64,000 nucleotides of DNA from Streptomyces sedi (GCF_006335015.1 NZ_VDGT01000024.1:1-64000), one strand, 5' to 3'; positions 41,377 to 52,980 are shown, counted from the stretch's first letter. Translations and numbers: made by a program. The notes: generated by a model from the sequence alone, not told the origin.

Positions 41377-41483
41377 GCCGCTTACGGTATGACCCGCGCC
41401 ACGCGGGCGGCACGGGGGCTAGCCCCCCAATGCCTCTCGGGTTCCCCGAGTCCCGCGCGGCGGCGCTGCCTACACTGACGCGG

Positions 41484-42326
41484 ATGAACGAGGCGAGCGC
41501 GCGCTTGGCTGGGCTGTTCGACGGGCAGCGGCTGACCCCCACCCAGCGGCGGATCGCGCAGGTGCTGGTCAGACGGGCCGAGGAGGCGCCGTTTCTCTCC
41601 AGCGTGGAGCTGGCGGAGTCGGCGGGGGTGAGTCAGCCCTCGGTGACCAGGTTCGCCGTGGCGCTGGGCTTCGACGGCTACCCGGGGCTGCGCCGGCGGC
41701 TGCGCGAGGCGCTGCGCGCCGGGGAGCGCGCGCCCGCGGATGAACGAGGCGAGCTGAACGTCTACCAGCAGGCGGTGCTGGCCGAGGCGGCGCGGCTGCG
41801 CGCGTTGGCGGCCGAGCTGGGCGACCCGGAACGGCTGGAGCGGGCCGGCCGGCTGCTGGCGGCCTCCCGGCCGCTGCCGGTGCTGGGGCTGCGGGCGGCG
41901 GCGGCCGAGGCGCGGGGGTTCGCGTACTTCGCGGCCAAGGTGCATCCGGACGTGCGGCTGCTGGACGAGGGCGGCTCCCATCTGGCCGACCGCGTCGAAC
42001 AGGCGGCGGACGCGGGGGCGCGCGCCCTGTTGTGCTTCGCGCTGCCGCGCTACCCGCGGGAGTTGCCGGCGGCGCTGGCGGTGGCCAGAAGGCTGGGGCT
42101 GTCCGTGGTCACCGTGGCGGACAGCCCGCTGACCCCGGTCGCCGAGCCCGCCGACCAGCTCTTCGTCGCGCCGGTGAGCACGGCGCTCTCGTTCGACACG
42201 GCGTGCGCCCCGCTGCTGCTGGGGCGCGCGTTGCTGGAGGCGATGTGCGACGCGCTGCCCGACGCCCAGGCCAGGCTGGAACGTTTCGACGAACGGGCCG
42301 CCGAGCGGGGCGTCTTCCTCGACTAG
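41484..42326 (+). CDS. MurR/RpiR-family transcriptional regulator
   Basis: A 280-residue regulator. The N-terminal HTH-6 domain (SVELAESAGVSQPSVTRFAVALGFDGYP) is followed by a C-terminal SIS-type sugar-phosphate domain (PLPVLGLRAAAAEARGFAYF, then DQLFVAPVSTALSFDTA). Members usually sense phosphosugars. It precedes the convergent PLP decarboxylase gene; the hut operon lies beyond that. RpiR-type control of hut genes is known elsewhere (HutR-like), so it could control them, but this is only positional. ATG 41484 is chosen because family members begin close to this residue. Confidence 0.85.
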   Translation: MNEASARLAGLFDGQRLTPTQRRIAQVLVRRAEEAPFLSSVELAESAGVSQPSVTRFAVALGFDGYPGLRRRLREALRAGERAPADERGELNVYQQAVLAEAARLRALAAELGDPERLERAGRLLAASRPLPVLGLRAAAAEARGFAYFAAKVHPDVRLLDEGGSHLADRVEQAADAGARALLCFALPRYPRELPAALAVARRLGLSVVTVADSPLTPVAEPADQLFVAPVSTALSFDTACAPLLLGRALLEAMCDALPDAQARLERFDERAAERGVFLD

Positions 42327-42380
42327 GGCTCCTGCCATTCGGTGCCGTGGGGCGGGCGGGGCCGGGGCCCGGCGGGGCCG

Positions 42381-43688
42381 TCACAGGGAGCCGCCCGCCT
42401 CCTCGACCAGCTCGGCCAGGGTCTGCGCCCGTCGCAGCGGGGTGAGCACCGCCGGGCCCCGGCCGTCGACCGAGTAGCCGTAGACGGCGGGGCGCGGGAG
42501 CGCGTTGTAGCCGAAGGGCGTGGAGAAGTAGTACGCGCCGGTGTCGAGCAGCGCCACCAGGTCGTCGGGGCGGAGCCTGGGCAGCGGCCGGTCGATCGCG
42601 ACCAGGTCGCCCGCGAAGCAGCAGGGGCCGGCGACGTCCTGGTTGACCGGGGGCTCCGTGCTGGGCTCGCCGGTCGGGCCGTAGGCGGCGACCCGCAGCG
42701 GCCAGGACGCGGGGGCGAAGACGGTCCTGGTCGCGACCTGGGCGCCGGCGTGGGTGACGGCGATCGGCCGGCCGCCCGACTCCTTGGTGTACTCGACGCG
42801 GGCCACCACCGTTCCCGCCTTCGCCAGCAGCGACCTGCCGAACTCGGTGACCAGGCCGTACCGCCCGTCGAAGAGGCCGGGCACGGTCTCGGCGAGCAGC
42901 CGCGCGTACGCGGCGAAGCTGGGCGTGACCTCGTCGGAGGCGAAGTTCACCGGCAGGCCGCCGCCGATGTCCAGGGTCACCACCTGCCGGCGGCCGGCCG
43001 TCGCGTTGATCTCCTCGGCCAGTTCGTAGGTCTCCCGCACGCCCTCAGCCATCCGTTCCAGGGCGATCCCCTGGGAGCCGACATGGCAGTGCAGCCGCGT
43101 CAGCCAGGGGCGCTCCAGGAAGGCGCGCACCACCCAGTCGCGCGCCCCCGGGTCGCGGAGCGCGACGCCGAACTTGCTGGTCGCGGTCGCGGTGCTCATC
43201 GCGTCGATGGTGCCGCCACCCAGCTGGGGGTTGACGCGCAGTCCGATCGGGCCGTGTCCGGGGTGGTCGGGGAGCAGGGCGTCGAGCCGGGCCAGTTCCT
43301 GGGGGTTGTCGGCGTTGCAGGCGACGCCGAGCGTGAGGGCGCGGCGCAGCTCGGCGCCGGTCTTGGCGGGGGAGTCCAGCACGATCCGCTCGGGCGCGAG
43401 CCCGGCCGCCTCCGCGAGCGCCAGCTCGCCGGGGCTGGCCACCTCGCTGCCGATGCCGAACCCGTCCAGCAGCCGCAGCACCGGCACCAGCGTGGCGGCC
43501 TTCACCGCGAACGTGTGCAGCACCGGTTGGCCGGGCGCGGTGACCGCGTCGAAGGCAGCATGGAGAGCGGAGGCCGACTCCTGGACGCCGCGCAGGTCGA
43601 GCAGGGCGGCCAGTGGCTGGTCGTCGGTGAGGAGGCCGTGGGTGAGCAGCGCGCGCACGGCCTGGTCGCGTCGGGTCGGGAGCACCAT
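42381..43688 (-). CDS. group IV PLP-dependent decarboxylase (DapDC/ornithine-decarboxylase-like)
   Basis: A 435-residue fold-type III enzyme with an alanine-racemase-like barrel. The PLP Lys is in HTFAVKAATLVPVL, followed by LDSPAKTGAELRRAL, HCHVGSQGI, the phosphate-binding TLDIGGGLPV and EFGRSLLAKAG. The C-terminal beta domain carries DVAGPCCFAGD with the active-site Cys and GAYYFSTPFGYN. The family includes diaminopimelate, arginine, and D-amino acid decarboxylases; substrate is not clear. ATG 43688 starts at the family position; the frame extends another 109 residues into the hutU promoter without support. Divergent from hutU. Confidence 0.82.
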   Translation of the reverse strand: MVLPTRRDQAVRALLTHGLLTDDQPLAALLDLRGVQESASALHAAFDAVTAPGQPVLHTFAVKAATLVPVLRLLDGFGIGSEVASPGELALAEAAGLAPERIVLDSPAKTGAELRRALTLGVACNADNPQELARLDALLPDHPGHGPIGLRVNPQLGGGTIDAMSTATATSKFGVALRDPGARDWVVRAFLERPWLTRLHCHVGSQGIALERMAEGVRETYELAEEINATAGRRQVVTLDIGGGLPVNFASDEVTPSFAAYARLLAETVPGLFDGRYGLVTEFGRSLLAKAGTVVARVEYTKESGGRPIAVTHAGAQVATRTVFAPASWPLRVAAYGPTGEPSTEPPVNQDVAGPCCFAGDLVAIDRPLPRLRPDDLVALLDTGAYYFSTPFGYNALPRPAVYGYSVDGRGPAVLTPLRRAQTLAELVEEAGGSL

Positions 43689-43806
43689 GCGTCCACCCAA
43701 GCACGGCCGCCGCCCCGCGTGCGGGCCCGGTCCCCGGGAAGGCGCGGGGGGTCCGGGCGGGTCCGAGGCGGTCCGGGGGGAGGAACGGAGCACTGTTGAG
43801 TCAAAG

Positions 43807-43832
43807 TATTCAGCGTCTAGAGTGAGTGAATA
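43807..43832. promoter_or_regulatory. inverted repeat in the hutU promoter
   Basis: TATTCA (43807-43812) and TGAATA (43827-43832) form an inverted repeat with a 14-bp spacer in the only AT-rich patch upstream of hutU. Likely an operator or promoter element for the hut operon or the divergent decarboxylase. Confidence 0.45.
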
Positions 43833-43860
43833 TTCCGCCCACATCGGGGAGGCAGGCGCC

Positions 43861-45604
<1,744 letters not shown>

Positions 45605-45612
<8 letters not shown>

Positions 45613-46852
45613 GACGGCGGCGCCGGCGGTCGAACCGGGCGGCGGCGCCACGTCGTTCGCCGCCATGTGGGAGCAGCTGGCCCCCGTGGGCCGTGACCCG
45701 CGCACCGGCGGCTACCGCCGCCACGCCTGGACCCCGGCCGACGCGGAGCTGCGCGCGTGGTTCCGCGAGCAGGCCCTCGGGCGCGGGCTCACCCACGAGG
45801 TGGACCGCAACGGCAACCAGTGGGCGTGGCTGGGCGATCCGGCCGCGGGCGACGCCGTCGTCACCGGCTCCCATCTGGACTCGGTGCCGGACGGCGGCGC
45901 GTTCGACGGGCCGCTCGGCGTGGTCTCGGCCTTCGCCGCGCTGGACGAGCTGCGGGCCAGGGGGCGCACGGGCAGCCGCCCGCTGGGCGTGGTCGCCTTC
46001 TCCGACGAGGAGGGCGCCCGCTTCGGGGTGGCCTGCGTCGGCTCCCGGCTGGCGGTGGGCGCGCTGGAACCGGAACGCGCCAGGGCGCTGACCGACGCCG
46101 ACGGCGTCACCCTCGCCGACGCGATGCGGCGGGCCGGCCACGACCCGGAGGGGATCGGGCCCGACCCGGAACGGCTCGCCCGCGTCGGGGTCTTCGTCGA
46201 GCTCCACGTCGAACAGGGGCGTGCCCTGGCCGAACTGGGGCGGCCGGTGGGCGTCGGCTCGCTGATCTGGCCGCACGGCCGCTGGCGCTTCGACTTCACC
46301 GGCGAGGCCAACCACGCCGGCACCACCCGGCTGGCGGACCGCAGGGACCCGATGCTGACCTTCGCCCACACCGTGCTCGCCGCCCGCAAGCGGGCCAGGC
46401 TGGCGGAGGCGCTCGCCACCTTCGGCAAGGTCACCGTCGAACCGGGCGGCGTCAACGCCGTCCCCGGCCGGGTCACCGGCTGGCTCGACGCCCGCGCCCC
46501 CGACGGGGAGACGCTGGACCGGCTGGTCACCGCGGTCGAGGGCGGCGCCCGCGAGCGCGCGGCCAGGGACGGCGTCGAGCTCGCCGTGGTCCGCGAGTCC
46601 CACACCGCCGCGCAGTGGTTCACCCCCGCCCTGCGCGACAGCCTGGCCGCCCGGCTGGACGACGCGCCCGTGCTGCCCACGGGCGCCGGCCACGACGCGG
46701 GCGTGCTCTCCGCCGTCCTGCCCACGGCGATGCTCTACGTGCGCAACCCGACGGGGATCTCCCACGCCCCGGCCGAACACGCCGACCCGCGCGACTGCCT
46801 GGCCGGAGTCGCCGCACTCGCCGAGGTACTGGAGGGGCTGGTATGTCGCTGA
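45605..46852 (+). CDS. M20-family N-acyl/allantoate amidohydrolase in the hut operon
   Basis: A 415-residue metal-dependent amidohydrolase of the allantoate amidohydrolase/N-carbamoylase type. Metal ligands appear in VVTGSHLDSVPDGGAFDG, FSDEEGARFGVACVGSRL, the lid-domain ELHVEQGRALAE, and the late TGAGHDAG. Sandwiched between hutU and hutF with 8- and 10-bp overlaps, it probably acts on N-formyl-L-glutamate, the product of HutF, since no hutG homologue is present. Family name alone would suggest allantoate or carbamoyl-amino acids; the operon argues otherwise. Function here is inference. Confidence 0.85.
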
Positions 46853-48195
46853 CCGCCCAGACGTACTGGACCGAACACGCCTGGCTCAACGGGACCGTCG
46901 AGCCGGGCGTGGTGATCGCCACCGCCGTCGACGGCTCCATCACCGAGGTGCGCCCCGGCGTCGACGAGCCCCCGATCGGCGCCGTCTCGCTGCGGGGCGT
47001 CACCGTCCCCGGGCTGGCCAACGCCCACAGCCACGCCTTCCACCGGGCACTGCGCTCCACCGCCCAGGTCGGCGGCGGCACCTTCTGGACCTGGCGCAAC
47101 GCCATGTACGAACTCTCCTCCCTGCTCGACCCGGACGGCTACTTCGCGCTGGCCCGCGCGGTCTACGCCGAGATGGCGCTGGCCGGCGTCACCTGCGTCG
47201 GCGAGTTCCACTATGTGCACCACCAGCCGGACGGCACGCCCTACGGCGACCCCAACGCGATGGCCGAGGCCCTGATCGCCGCCGCCGGCGAGGCCGGTAT
47301 CCGCATCACCCTCCTCGACACCTGCTATCTGTCCTCCGGCTTCGGCCGGCCGCCCGAACGCCCCCAGCGCCGCTTCTCCGACGGCACGGCCGACGCCTGG
47401 GCGGAGCGCGCCGACGCCCTGCGCGCCACCGACACCGCCCGGATCGGCGCCGCGATCCACTCCGTGCGGGCCGTGCCTGCCGAGGCGCTGAGCACGGTGG
47501 CCGACTGGGCGGGCCGCCGCGGGGCGCCGCTCCACGTCCATCTCTCCGAGCAGCCGAGGGAGAACGAGGAGTGTCTGGCCGCCCACGGCGCCACCCCCGC
47601 CCGGCTGCTCGCGGACCACGGGGCGCTCACCCGGGACACCACCGCCGTGCACGCGACCCATCTGGAGCCGGGCGACCTCGCCCTGCTCGGCGGGGCCGGC
47701 ACCGGAGCCTGCCTGTGCCCCACCACCGAACGCGACCTCGCCGACGGCATCGGCCCCGCCGTGCGGCTGCGGGACGCCGGCTGCCCGTTGAGCCTGGGCA
47801 GCGACAGCCACGCGGTCATCGACCTCTTCGAGGAGGCCAGGGCCGTCGAGCTGGGGGAGCGGGTGCGCACCAGGGCCAGGGGCCACTTCACCGCCGACCA
47901 ACTGCTGCGCACCGCCACCGAGAACGGCCACGCCGCGCTCGGCTGGCCCGAGGCCGGCCGGCTTGAGGTCGGCGCGCTCGCCGACTTCACCACCGTCTCC
48001 CTGGACACGGTGCGGACCGCAGGGCCGCCGCCCCGGCTCGCCGTCGAGGCGGTGATCTTCGCCGCCACCGGCGCCGACGTGCGGCACACGGTGGTGGGCG
48101 GCCGGCACATCGTCCGCCACGGCAACCACCAGCTCGTGCCCGACCCGCCGCGCGCGCTGCGCCGAGCGGTCGAGGCGCTGCACGCCCGACGCTGA
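46843..48195 (+). CDS. hutF: formimidoylglutamate deiminase
   Basis: A 450-residue amidohydrolase-superfamily enzyme removing ammonia from N-formimino-L-glutamate to give N-formyl-L-glutamate. Metal site His pair in PGLANAHSHAFHRAL, then GEFHYVHHQPDGTPY typical of HutF, HVHLSEQPRENEECL, AVHATHL, and the catalytic Asp in LGSDSHAVIDLFEEAR. ATG 46843 has GGAGG at 8 nt and overlaps the preceding stop by 10 bp. Its presence means the histidine pathway uses the five-step deiminase route. Confidence 0.92.
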   Translation: MSLTAQTYWTEHAWLNGTVEPGVVIATAVDGSITEVRPGVDEPPIGAVSLRGVTVPGLANAHSHAFHRALRSTAQVGGGTFWTWRNAMYELSSLLDPDGYFALARAVYAEMALAGVTCVGEFHYVHHQPDGTPYGDPNAMAEALIAAAGEAGIRITLLDTCYLSSGFGRPPERPQRRFSDGTADAWAERADALRATDTARIGAAIHSVRAVPAEALSTVADWAGRRGAPLHVHLSEQPRENEECLAAHGATPARLLADHGALTRDTTAVHATHLEPGDLALLGGAGTGACLCPTTERDLADGIGPAVRLRDAGCPLSLGSDSHAVIDLFEEARAVELGERVRTRARGHFTADQLLRTATENGHAALGWPEAGRLEVGALADFTTVSLDTVRTAGPPPRLAVEAVIFAATGADVRHTVVGGRHIVRHGNHQLVPDPPRALRRAVEALHARR

Positions 48196-48282
48196 CCGAT
48201 CCGCCCCTCCGGCCGGCCGTTCGTCCCCGTCGCACCGACCGCCCACCGCCGCACCAGCACCCCCCACCGGGAGCCGCCCCCG

Positions 48283-49452
48283 ATGCCCAGTACCGCGCTC
48301 ACCCACATCAACACCCTGGTCACCAACGATCCCTCCCTCGGCACCGGACCCCTCGGCCGACTCCAGGACGCCACCCTCGTGATCGAGGGCGACCGCGTCG
48401 TCTGGATCGGTGCGTCCAGTAGAGCACCCGCCACTGACAGTCACATCGACGCGGCCGGTCGGAGCGTGATCCCGGGCTTCGTCGACTCCCACGCGCATCT
48501 GCTCTTCGCCGGGGACCGCACCGCCGAGTTCCACGCCCGGATGTCCGGCGAGCCCTACGCGGCGGGCGGCATCGCCACCACCGTCGACGCCACGCGCGCG
48601 GCGACCGACGACGAACTGGCCGCCGGGCTGGCCCGTTTCCGCCGGGAGATGGCGCGGCAGGGCACCACCACGGTCGAGACCAAGTCCGGCTACGGCCTCA
48701 CCGTGCGCGACGAGGCCAGGGCGCTGCGGATCGCCTCGGAGCAGCTCGACGAGGTGACCTATCTCGGCGCCCACATCGTCGCCCCCGAGTACCGGGACGA
48801 CCCGGCCGGCTATGTCGACCTGGTGACCGGGCCGATGCTGGACGCCTGCGCGCCGCACGCCCGTTGGGTCGACGTCTTCTGCGAGCGCGGCGCCTTCGGC
48901 GCCGACCAGGCGCGCGCGGTGCTGCTCGCCGGCCGCGCCAGGGGTTTGCGGCCCCGGGTCCACGCCAACCAGTTGGGCCACGGCCCCGGTGTCGCCCTCG
49001 CCGTGGAGCTGGGCGCGGCCTCAGCGGATCACTGCACCCATCTCACCGACGCGGACGTCGCGGCGCTCGCCGAAGGCGGCACCGTCGCGACGCTGCTGCC
49101 GGGCTGCGAGTTCTCCACCCGTTCGCCCTACCCCGACGCGCGCCGGCTGCTGGACGCCGGCGCGGTGGTCGCGCTCGCCACGGACTGCAACCCCGGTTCG
49201 TCCTTCACGAGTTCGATGCCGTTCTGCGTGGCCGTCGCCGTGCGGGAGATGGGGATGACGCCCGACGAGGCGCTCTGGTCGGCGACCGCCGGCGGGGCCG
49301 CCGCGCTGGAACGTTCCGATGTCGGCCGGATCGTGCCGGGCGGCCGGGCCGACCTGGCGCTGCTGGACGCGCCCGACCCGGTCCATCTCGCCTACCGGCC
49401 CGGGGTGCCGCTGGTCTCCGCCGTCTGGCGGGAGGGGGCGCGCGTCTCCTGA
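48283..49452 (+). CDS. hutI: imidazolonepropionase
   Basis: A 389-residue amidohydrolase-superfamily enzyme converting imidazolonepropionate to N-formimino-L-glutamate. Blocks: VIPGFVDSHAHLLFAGDRTAEF with the metal His-x-His, GTTTVETKSGYGL, HANQLGHGPG, ALATDCNPGSS with the catalytic Asp. The ATG is 87 nt after hutF, the only sizeable gap in the operon, and lies behind GGGAG. The last 61 bp overlap the convergent membrane gene at 49392-50051. Confidence 0.94.
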   Translation: MPSTALTHINTLVTNDPSLGTGPLGRLQDATLVIEGDRVVWIGASSRAPATDSHIDAAGRSVIPGFVDSHAHLLFAGDRTAEFHARMSGEPYAAGGIATTVDATRAATDDELAAGLARFRREMARQGTTTVETKSGYGLTVRDEARALRIASEQLDEVTYLGAHIVAPEYRDDPAGYVDLVTGPMLDACAPHARWVDVFCERGAFGADQARAVLLAGRARGLRPRVHANQLGHGPGVALAVELGAASADHCTHLTDADVAALAEGGTVATLLPGCEFSTRSPYPDARRLLDAGAVVALATDCNPGSSFTSSMPFCVAVAVREMGMTPDEALWSATAGGAAALERSDVGRIVPGGRADLALLDAPDPVHLAYRPGVPLVSAVWREGARVS

Positions 49453-50051
49453 CCCGCCGCCGCGCCCGGGAACGGGTCCGCCCCGCGCGGCGCGACGTCC
49501 GGCGCGGGCCGGGCCCGGCGGTTGTTCAGCCGGACACCGAGCAGCATCAGCGCCAGCCCCGCCCCCGTCACCCAGGGGCCGGCGAGCACCCGGCAGTCGG
49601 TCCAGTAACCCTCCCTGACACCCAGTCCGTTGAGCGACAACGCCAGCGCGGCGGTCGCGACGATGCCGAAGAGCGCGACACCCGTCGCGAACCGCACTAT
49701 CGCGCGCCGGGGCGTGCGCACCGGGCGCGGCCACGCGGCGGCCAACGAGGCGAACGCCGCGCAGAGCGCCGTCGGCCAGCTCAGGTACTGGAGATATACG
49801 TGCGCGAAACCGCCCAACGCGGTGCCGCGCTCGGCCGAGGGAAGCAGCCGCGCCACCTCGTTCAGCGTCAACTCCATGCTGGCGCCGTCGAATTGGAGCG
49901 AGATCCAGGTGGTGGTGGAGAAGCCGAAGACCAGGGTGACCAGTCCGACGAAGACGACCAGCAGGCCCGGCGGCTCGGGCGGCGCGCTCGACGGAGGGGC
50001 GAGCGTCGGATGTGCGGCATGTGGGGGTTGTGGAGGTGCGGGGGCGGCCAT
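49392..50051 (-). CDS. hypothetical membrane protein, four helices
   Basis: A 219-residue protein. A Pro-rich cytoplasmic N-terminus (about 28 residues) precedes helices LLVVFVGLVTLVFGFSTTTW, YLSWPTALCAAFASLAAAW, FATGVALFGIVATAALALSL and WVTGAGLALMLLGVRLNNRR, then a hydrophilic tail. Its 3' end runs 61 bp into hutI on the other strand, so the tail may be shorter in practice if translation or transcription ends early. I recognise no family. Confidence 0.65.
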   Translation of the reverse strand: MAAPAPPQPPHAAHPTLAPPSSAPPEPPGLLVVFVGLVTLVFGFSTTTWISLQFDGASMELTLNEVARLLPSAERGTALGGFAHVYLQYLSWPTALCAAFASLAAAWPRPVRTPRRAIVRFATGVALFGIVATAALALSLNGLGVREGYWTDCRVLAGPWVTGAGLALMLLGVRLNNRRARPAPDVAPRGADPFPGAAAGQETRAPSRQTAETSGTPGR

Positions 50052-50301
50052 GCCAAAAGCGTTGTCGATCGTGTGTCAGTTGTCCATATGGTCCTCGGCC
50101 GTTCCCGATCGGCCCGACGAGCTTCACAGGAGTCACCGACGGGGCGCGCTCCGGGCGCACGAGCGGGGGCGTGTGAAGATATGCCACGCAACACTTGACG
50201 GAGCGTAGCTATGGTCGCTCTCGGTGAAACCGGGCAGAATGCCAGGGGTTGGGGCACCATCCCGCTGGGCGCGGCGCTGAGCGGCGCTGGGCGCCGCCGC
50301 T

Positions 50302-51003
50302 TCAGCGGTCGGCGGCGTCCGCCGTGGCCGCCGAAGCGGTCGGCTCCGCCCAGCCGACGGCCTTGCGGTACAGCTCGGTGTGGAGCGCCGTGCCGGCGGC
50401 CAACAGCCGCGGGCGCAGGGCGGGTTCGCCGAGTTGGGCGCGGAAGGCGAAGGCCACGGAGACCTCGTGCTCGGGCCGGTGCACGACCTCGATCCGGTCG
50501 CCCGCCCGGATCGTGCCGGGCCTCAGCACCCGGAAGTAGGCCCCGGGCAGGGCGGCGCCGGCAAAGCGTTTGACCCAGCCGCGCTGACCGAGCCAGTCGG
50601 CGAAGGTCGAGCAGGGGATGCGCGGCGAGGTGGCCTCCAGCAGCAGCTCGCCGCCCACCCGCCATCGTTCGCCGATCCTGACGTCGTTGACGTCGATGCC
50701 CTCGGTGGTCAGGTTCTCGCCGAAGACGCCGTTGTGCAGCGGCCGGCCCAGCTCCTCCGACCAGCGGTCGAGGTCCTCGCGGGCGTAGGCGTAGACGGCC
50801 TGGTCGTCGCCGCCGTGGTGGCGCAGGTCGGCGACGGTGTCGCCGGCGAGGCCGCTGCCGCCGGTGCCCTTGGGGCCCGGCGCCTCGACCGCGACCCCGC
50901 CCTCGGTCGGCCGCTTGTCGATGCCGGTCAGCCCGCCGGGATTGTCGGTCCTGGCGACGGCGGCGCCGCTTCCGGTGTTGACGCTCAGCAGGTGGGGAGG
51001 CAT
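50302..51003 (-). CDS. MOSC domain-containing protein (YiiM-like)
   Basis: A 233-residue protein with the MOSC (molybdenum cofactor sulfurase C-terminal) fold: AVYAYAREDLDRW, GVFGENLTTEGIDVNDVRIG, LLLEATSPRIPCSTFADWLG with the conserved Cys, and GAYFRVLRPGTIRAGD. YiiM-like proteins use molybdenum cofactor to reduce N-hydroxylated compounds. The C-terminal region adds a small helical domain (RAQLGEPALRPRLLAAG). Transcribed alone. Cofactor and substrate are from family knowledge. Confidence 0.88.
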   Translation of the reverse strand: MPPHLLSVNTGSGAAVARTDNPGGLTGIDKRPTEGGVAVEAPGPKGTGGSGLAGDTVADLRHHGGDDQAVYAYAREDLDRWSEELGRPLHNGVFGENLTTEGIDVNDVRIGERWRVGGELLLEATSPRIPCSTFADWLGQRGWVKRFAGAALPGAYFRVLRPGTIRAGDRIEVVHRPEHEVSVAFAFRAQLGEPALRPRLLAAGTALHTELYRKAVGWAEPTASAATADAADR

Positions 51004-51073
51004 GTCGGCACCCTAGCCGGGGCGCTCCGCGGCGCGCACCGGCGTTTCCCTGGCGCCGCCGGCGTGGGGTGGC

Positions 51074-52015
51074 TCAGCAGGTCACGTCCAGCACCGCCTT
51101 GCCGTTCACGGTGCCCTTGTCGAGCGCCGCCGTCGCCTCCGTCAGCCGCGTCCAGTCGCCGCGCCAGCCGACGCTCGCCTCCAGCCCGCCTTCGGCGAGC
51201 AGCCGCGCCATCCAGCTCAGGTCCGCCCCCAGCCCCACGCTGTCGTCGAGCAGATAGAACGAGGTGATCGACCGGTCGTGCCCCAGCGGCCCGTCGAAGG
51301 CCCCCGGCGGGAAGCTCTCGCCGCGCCGGGCCGTGTGCCCCAGCGCGACCAGCACCCCGCCGGGCGCCAACACCCGGTAGCCGGCGACGAGATGGTCGCC
51401 GCCCACCATGTCGAGCACCCCGTGCACCGGGGCCCCGGCGAGCGCGTCGACGCCCTGGGCGCCCCACACCACCTCGTCCGCGCCGAGCCCCCTGAGCAGC
51501 GCCTCCTTGCCCGGGTCGGTGGTGCTGGCGATCACGTGCGCCCCGCCGCGCGCCGCCAGCTGCACCGCGAACCGGCCGACGCCGCTGCCGCCGCCGAGGA
51601 CCAGCACCCGGCGCCCGAGGATCGGCCCGAGTCGGCGCAGTCCGCGCAGCGCCGAGCCGGCCGCCACCGGCAGGGCGCTCGCCGCGCCCGGGTCCAGCCC
51701 CTCGGGCAGGACGCCCAGCATGTCGGTCCGCACGGCGCGCAGTTCGGCCCACGCGCCCTCCAGGGCGAGCGTCACCACCGGCGTGCCGGCCGGCGGACCC
51801 GAACCGTCGGCCGCGGCCCGCAGCACGACTCCGGCCGCGTCCGAGCCGAGCACCGCGCCCGGTCGGCTGGCGGGCAGACCGTGGACCACCTCGCCGTGGT
51901 TGAGGGAGAAGGCCGCCACCCGGACCAGCGCCTGGTCGGGCGCCGGCTCCGGGTCGGCGACCTCGGTGAGGGTCAGGTGCCCCACGGCTTCGGGGTCGGT
52001 CGTCCAGGCGCGCAT
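51074..52015 (-). CDS. zinc-binding dehydrogenase / quinone oxidoreductase-like MDR protein
   Basis: A 313-residue medium-chain reductase. The catalytic domain begins FSLNHGEVVHGLPASRPGAV and the Rossmann domain has VLVLGGGSGVGRFAVQLAARGG for NADPH. The structural zinc-binding cysteines are absent, so it is a QOR-type enzyme acting on quinones or enones. It is divergent from a TetR regulator, a common pairing in which the oxidoreductase responds to reactive electrophiles. Confidence 0.87.
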   Translation of the reverse strand: MRAWTTDPEAVGHLTLTEVADPEPAPDQALVRVAAFSLNHGEVVHGLPASRPGAVLGSDAAGVVLRAAADGSGPPAGTPVVTLALEGAWAELRAVRTDMLGVLPEGLDPGAASALPVAAGSALRGLRRLGPILGRRVLVLGGGSGVGRFAVQLAARGGAHVIASTTDPGKEALLRGLGADEVVWGAQGVDALAGAPVHGVLDMVGGDHLVAGYRVLAPGGVLVALGHTARRGESFPPGAFDGPLGHDRSITSFYLLDDSVGLGADLSWMARLLAEGGLEASVGWRGDWTRLTEATAALDKGTVNGKAVLDVTC

Positions 52016-52166
52016 CGCAAGCTCCGTTCGTCGGGGGGCAGCGAGTGCCCGCGGTGGCGCTCGCCCCGGCGACGAGCATAACGCCGGTCACCGGCAAAAG
52101 GCAGTCACCGGCGTACTCTGGCGCCCGGCGCGGGCCGGCCGGCACCCGGCTCGATAGGCTGCGGAG

Positions 52167-52886
52167 GTGAGCGATGGGGAGATGCCGCGGGCCGCGCCGA
52201 CCCTGCGGGAGCGAAAGAAGCTGCGCACACGGCGGGCGTTGGTGTCGGAGGCGCTGCGCAGGTTCACCGAGCGCGGGTTCGCCGAGACCACGCTGGACGA
52301 GGTGGTGGAGGCGGTCGAGGTCTCGCAGCGCACGTTCTTCCGGAACTTCGCGTCCAAGGAGGCCGTCGCGCTCGCCCCCGAGCAGGAGCTGTGGGCGGCC
52401 TACACGGCGGTGTTCGCCGGGTTGCCGCCCGGGGGCACCGCGCAGTCCGACTACCGTGAGGCGCTTCTCGCCGCCGTGCTGGCGATGGACGAGGGCTGGG
52501 CGGCCAGGTTCCGCGCCTGCCGCGCGCTGGCCGAACGCACCCCCGCGCTGGCCGGCCACAGCCTGCGCGACTGCGCGGAGACCACCGACCGGGTGCTGGA
52601 GTTGGCCGCCGCCCGGCACCCCGTCGCGCGTCCCGAGGACGCGGTCCGGCAGCGGCTGCTGCTGGAGCTGATGCTGTCGGCCTGGCGCTGGGCGGTCCAC
52701 GACTGGCTGCTGGCCGGCGCCCCGGGCGCCGGAACGGCTGACGGCGGCGCCGAAACGGCCGACCGCGGCGCCGGAGCCGCCGGTGACGACGTCGACGACG
52801 TCGACGCCCGCGCCGAGTTGGTCGCCCGCACCCGTCGGGCGCTGGCGCTGCTCCCCGGGGTCGCCGCCCTCGCCGCCGACGCCTGA
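52167..52886 (+). CDS. TetR-family transcriptional regulator
   Basis: A 239-residue repressor. The HTH is LVSEALRRFTERGFAETTLDEVVEAVEVSQRTFFRNFASKEAV in sense (shown here by its ends, ALRRF to FFRNF); the remainder is the ligand-binding helical domain. The C-terminal about 40 residues are Ala/Asp-rich. It is divergent from the MDR oxidoreductase, which it probably represses. Start uncertain: GTG 52167 has GGAG too close, ATG 52182 is also possible. A strong terminator follows. Confidence 0.85.
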   Translation: MSDGEMPRAAPTLRERKKLRTRRALVSEALRRFTERGFAETTLDEVVEAVEVSQRTFFRNFASKEAVALAPEQELWAAYTAVFAGLPPGGTAQSDYREALLAAVLAMDEGWAARFRACRALAERTPALAGHSLRDCAETTDRVLELAAARHPVARPEDAVRQRLLLELMLSAWRWAVHDWLLAGAPGAGTADGGAETADRGAGAAGDDVDDVDARAELVARTRRALALLPGVAALAADA

Positions 52887-52937
52887 CGCTCCCCCGTCGC
52901 GCGTGCGCGCCCGTCGCCCCCGCGCCGCACACGCAAA

Positions 52938-52980
52938 AGCCTGGACGGCGCGCGGAGTGGAGCCGCGCGCCGTCCAGGCT
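52938..52980. terminator. bidirectional terminator between TetR and sigma factor genes
   Basis: A perfect 18-bp stem with a 7-nt loop, preceded by AAAA and between convergent genes. Confidence 0.8.
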
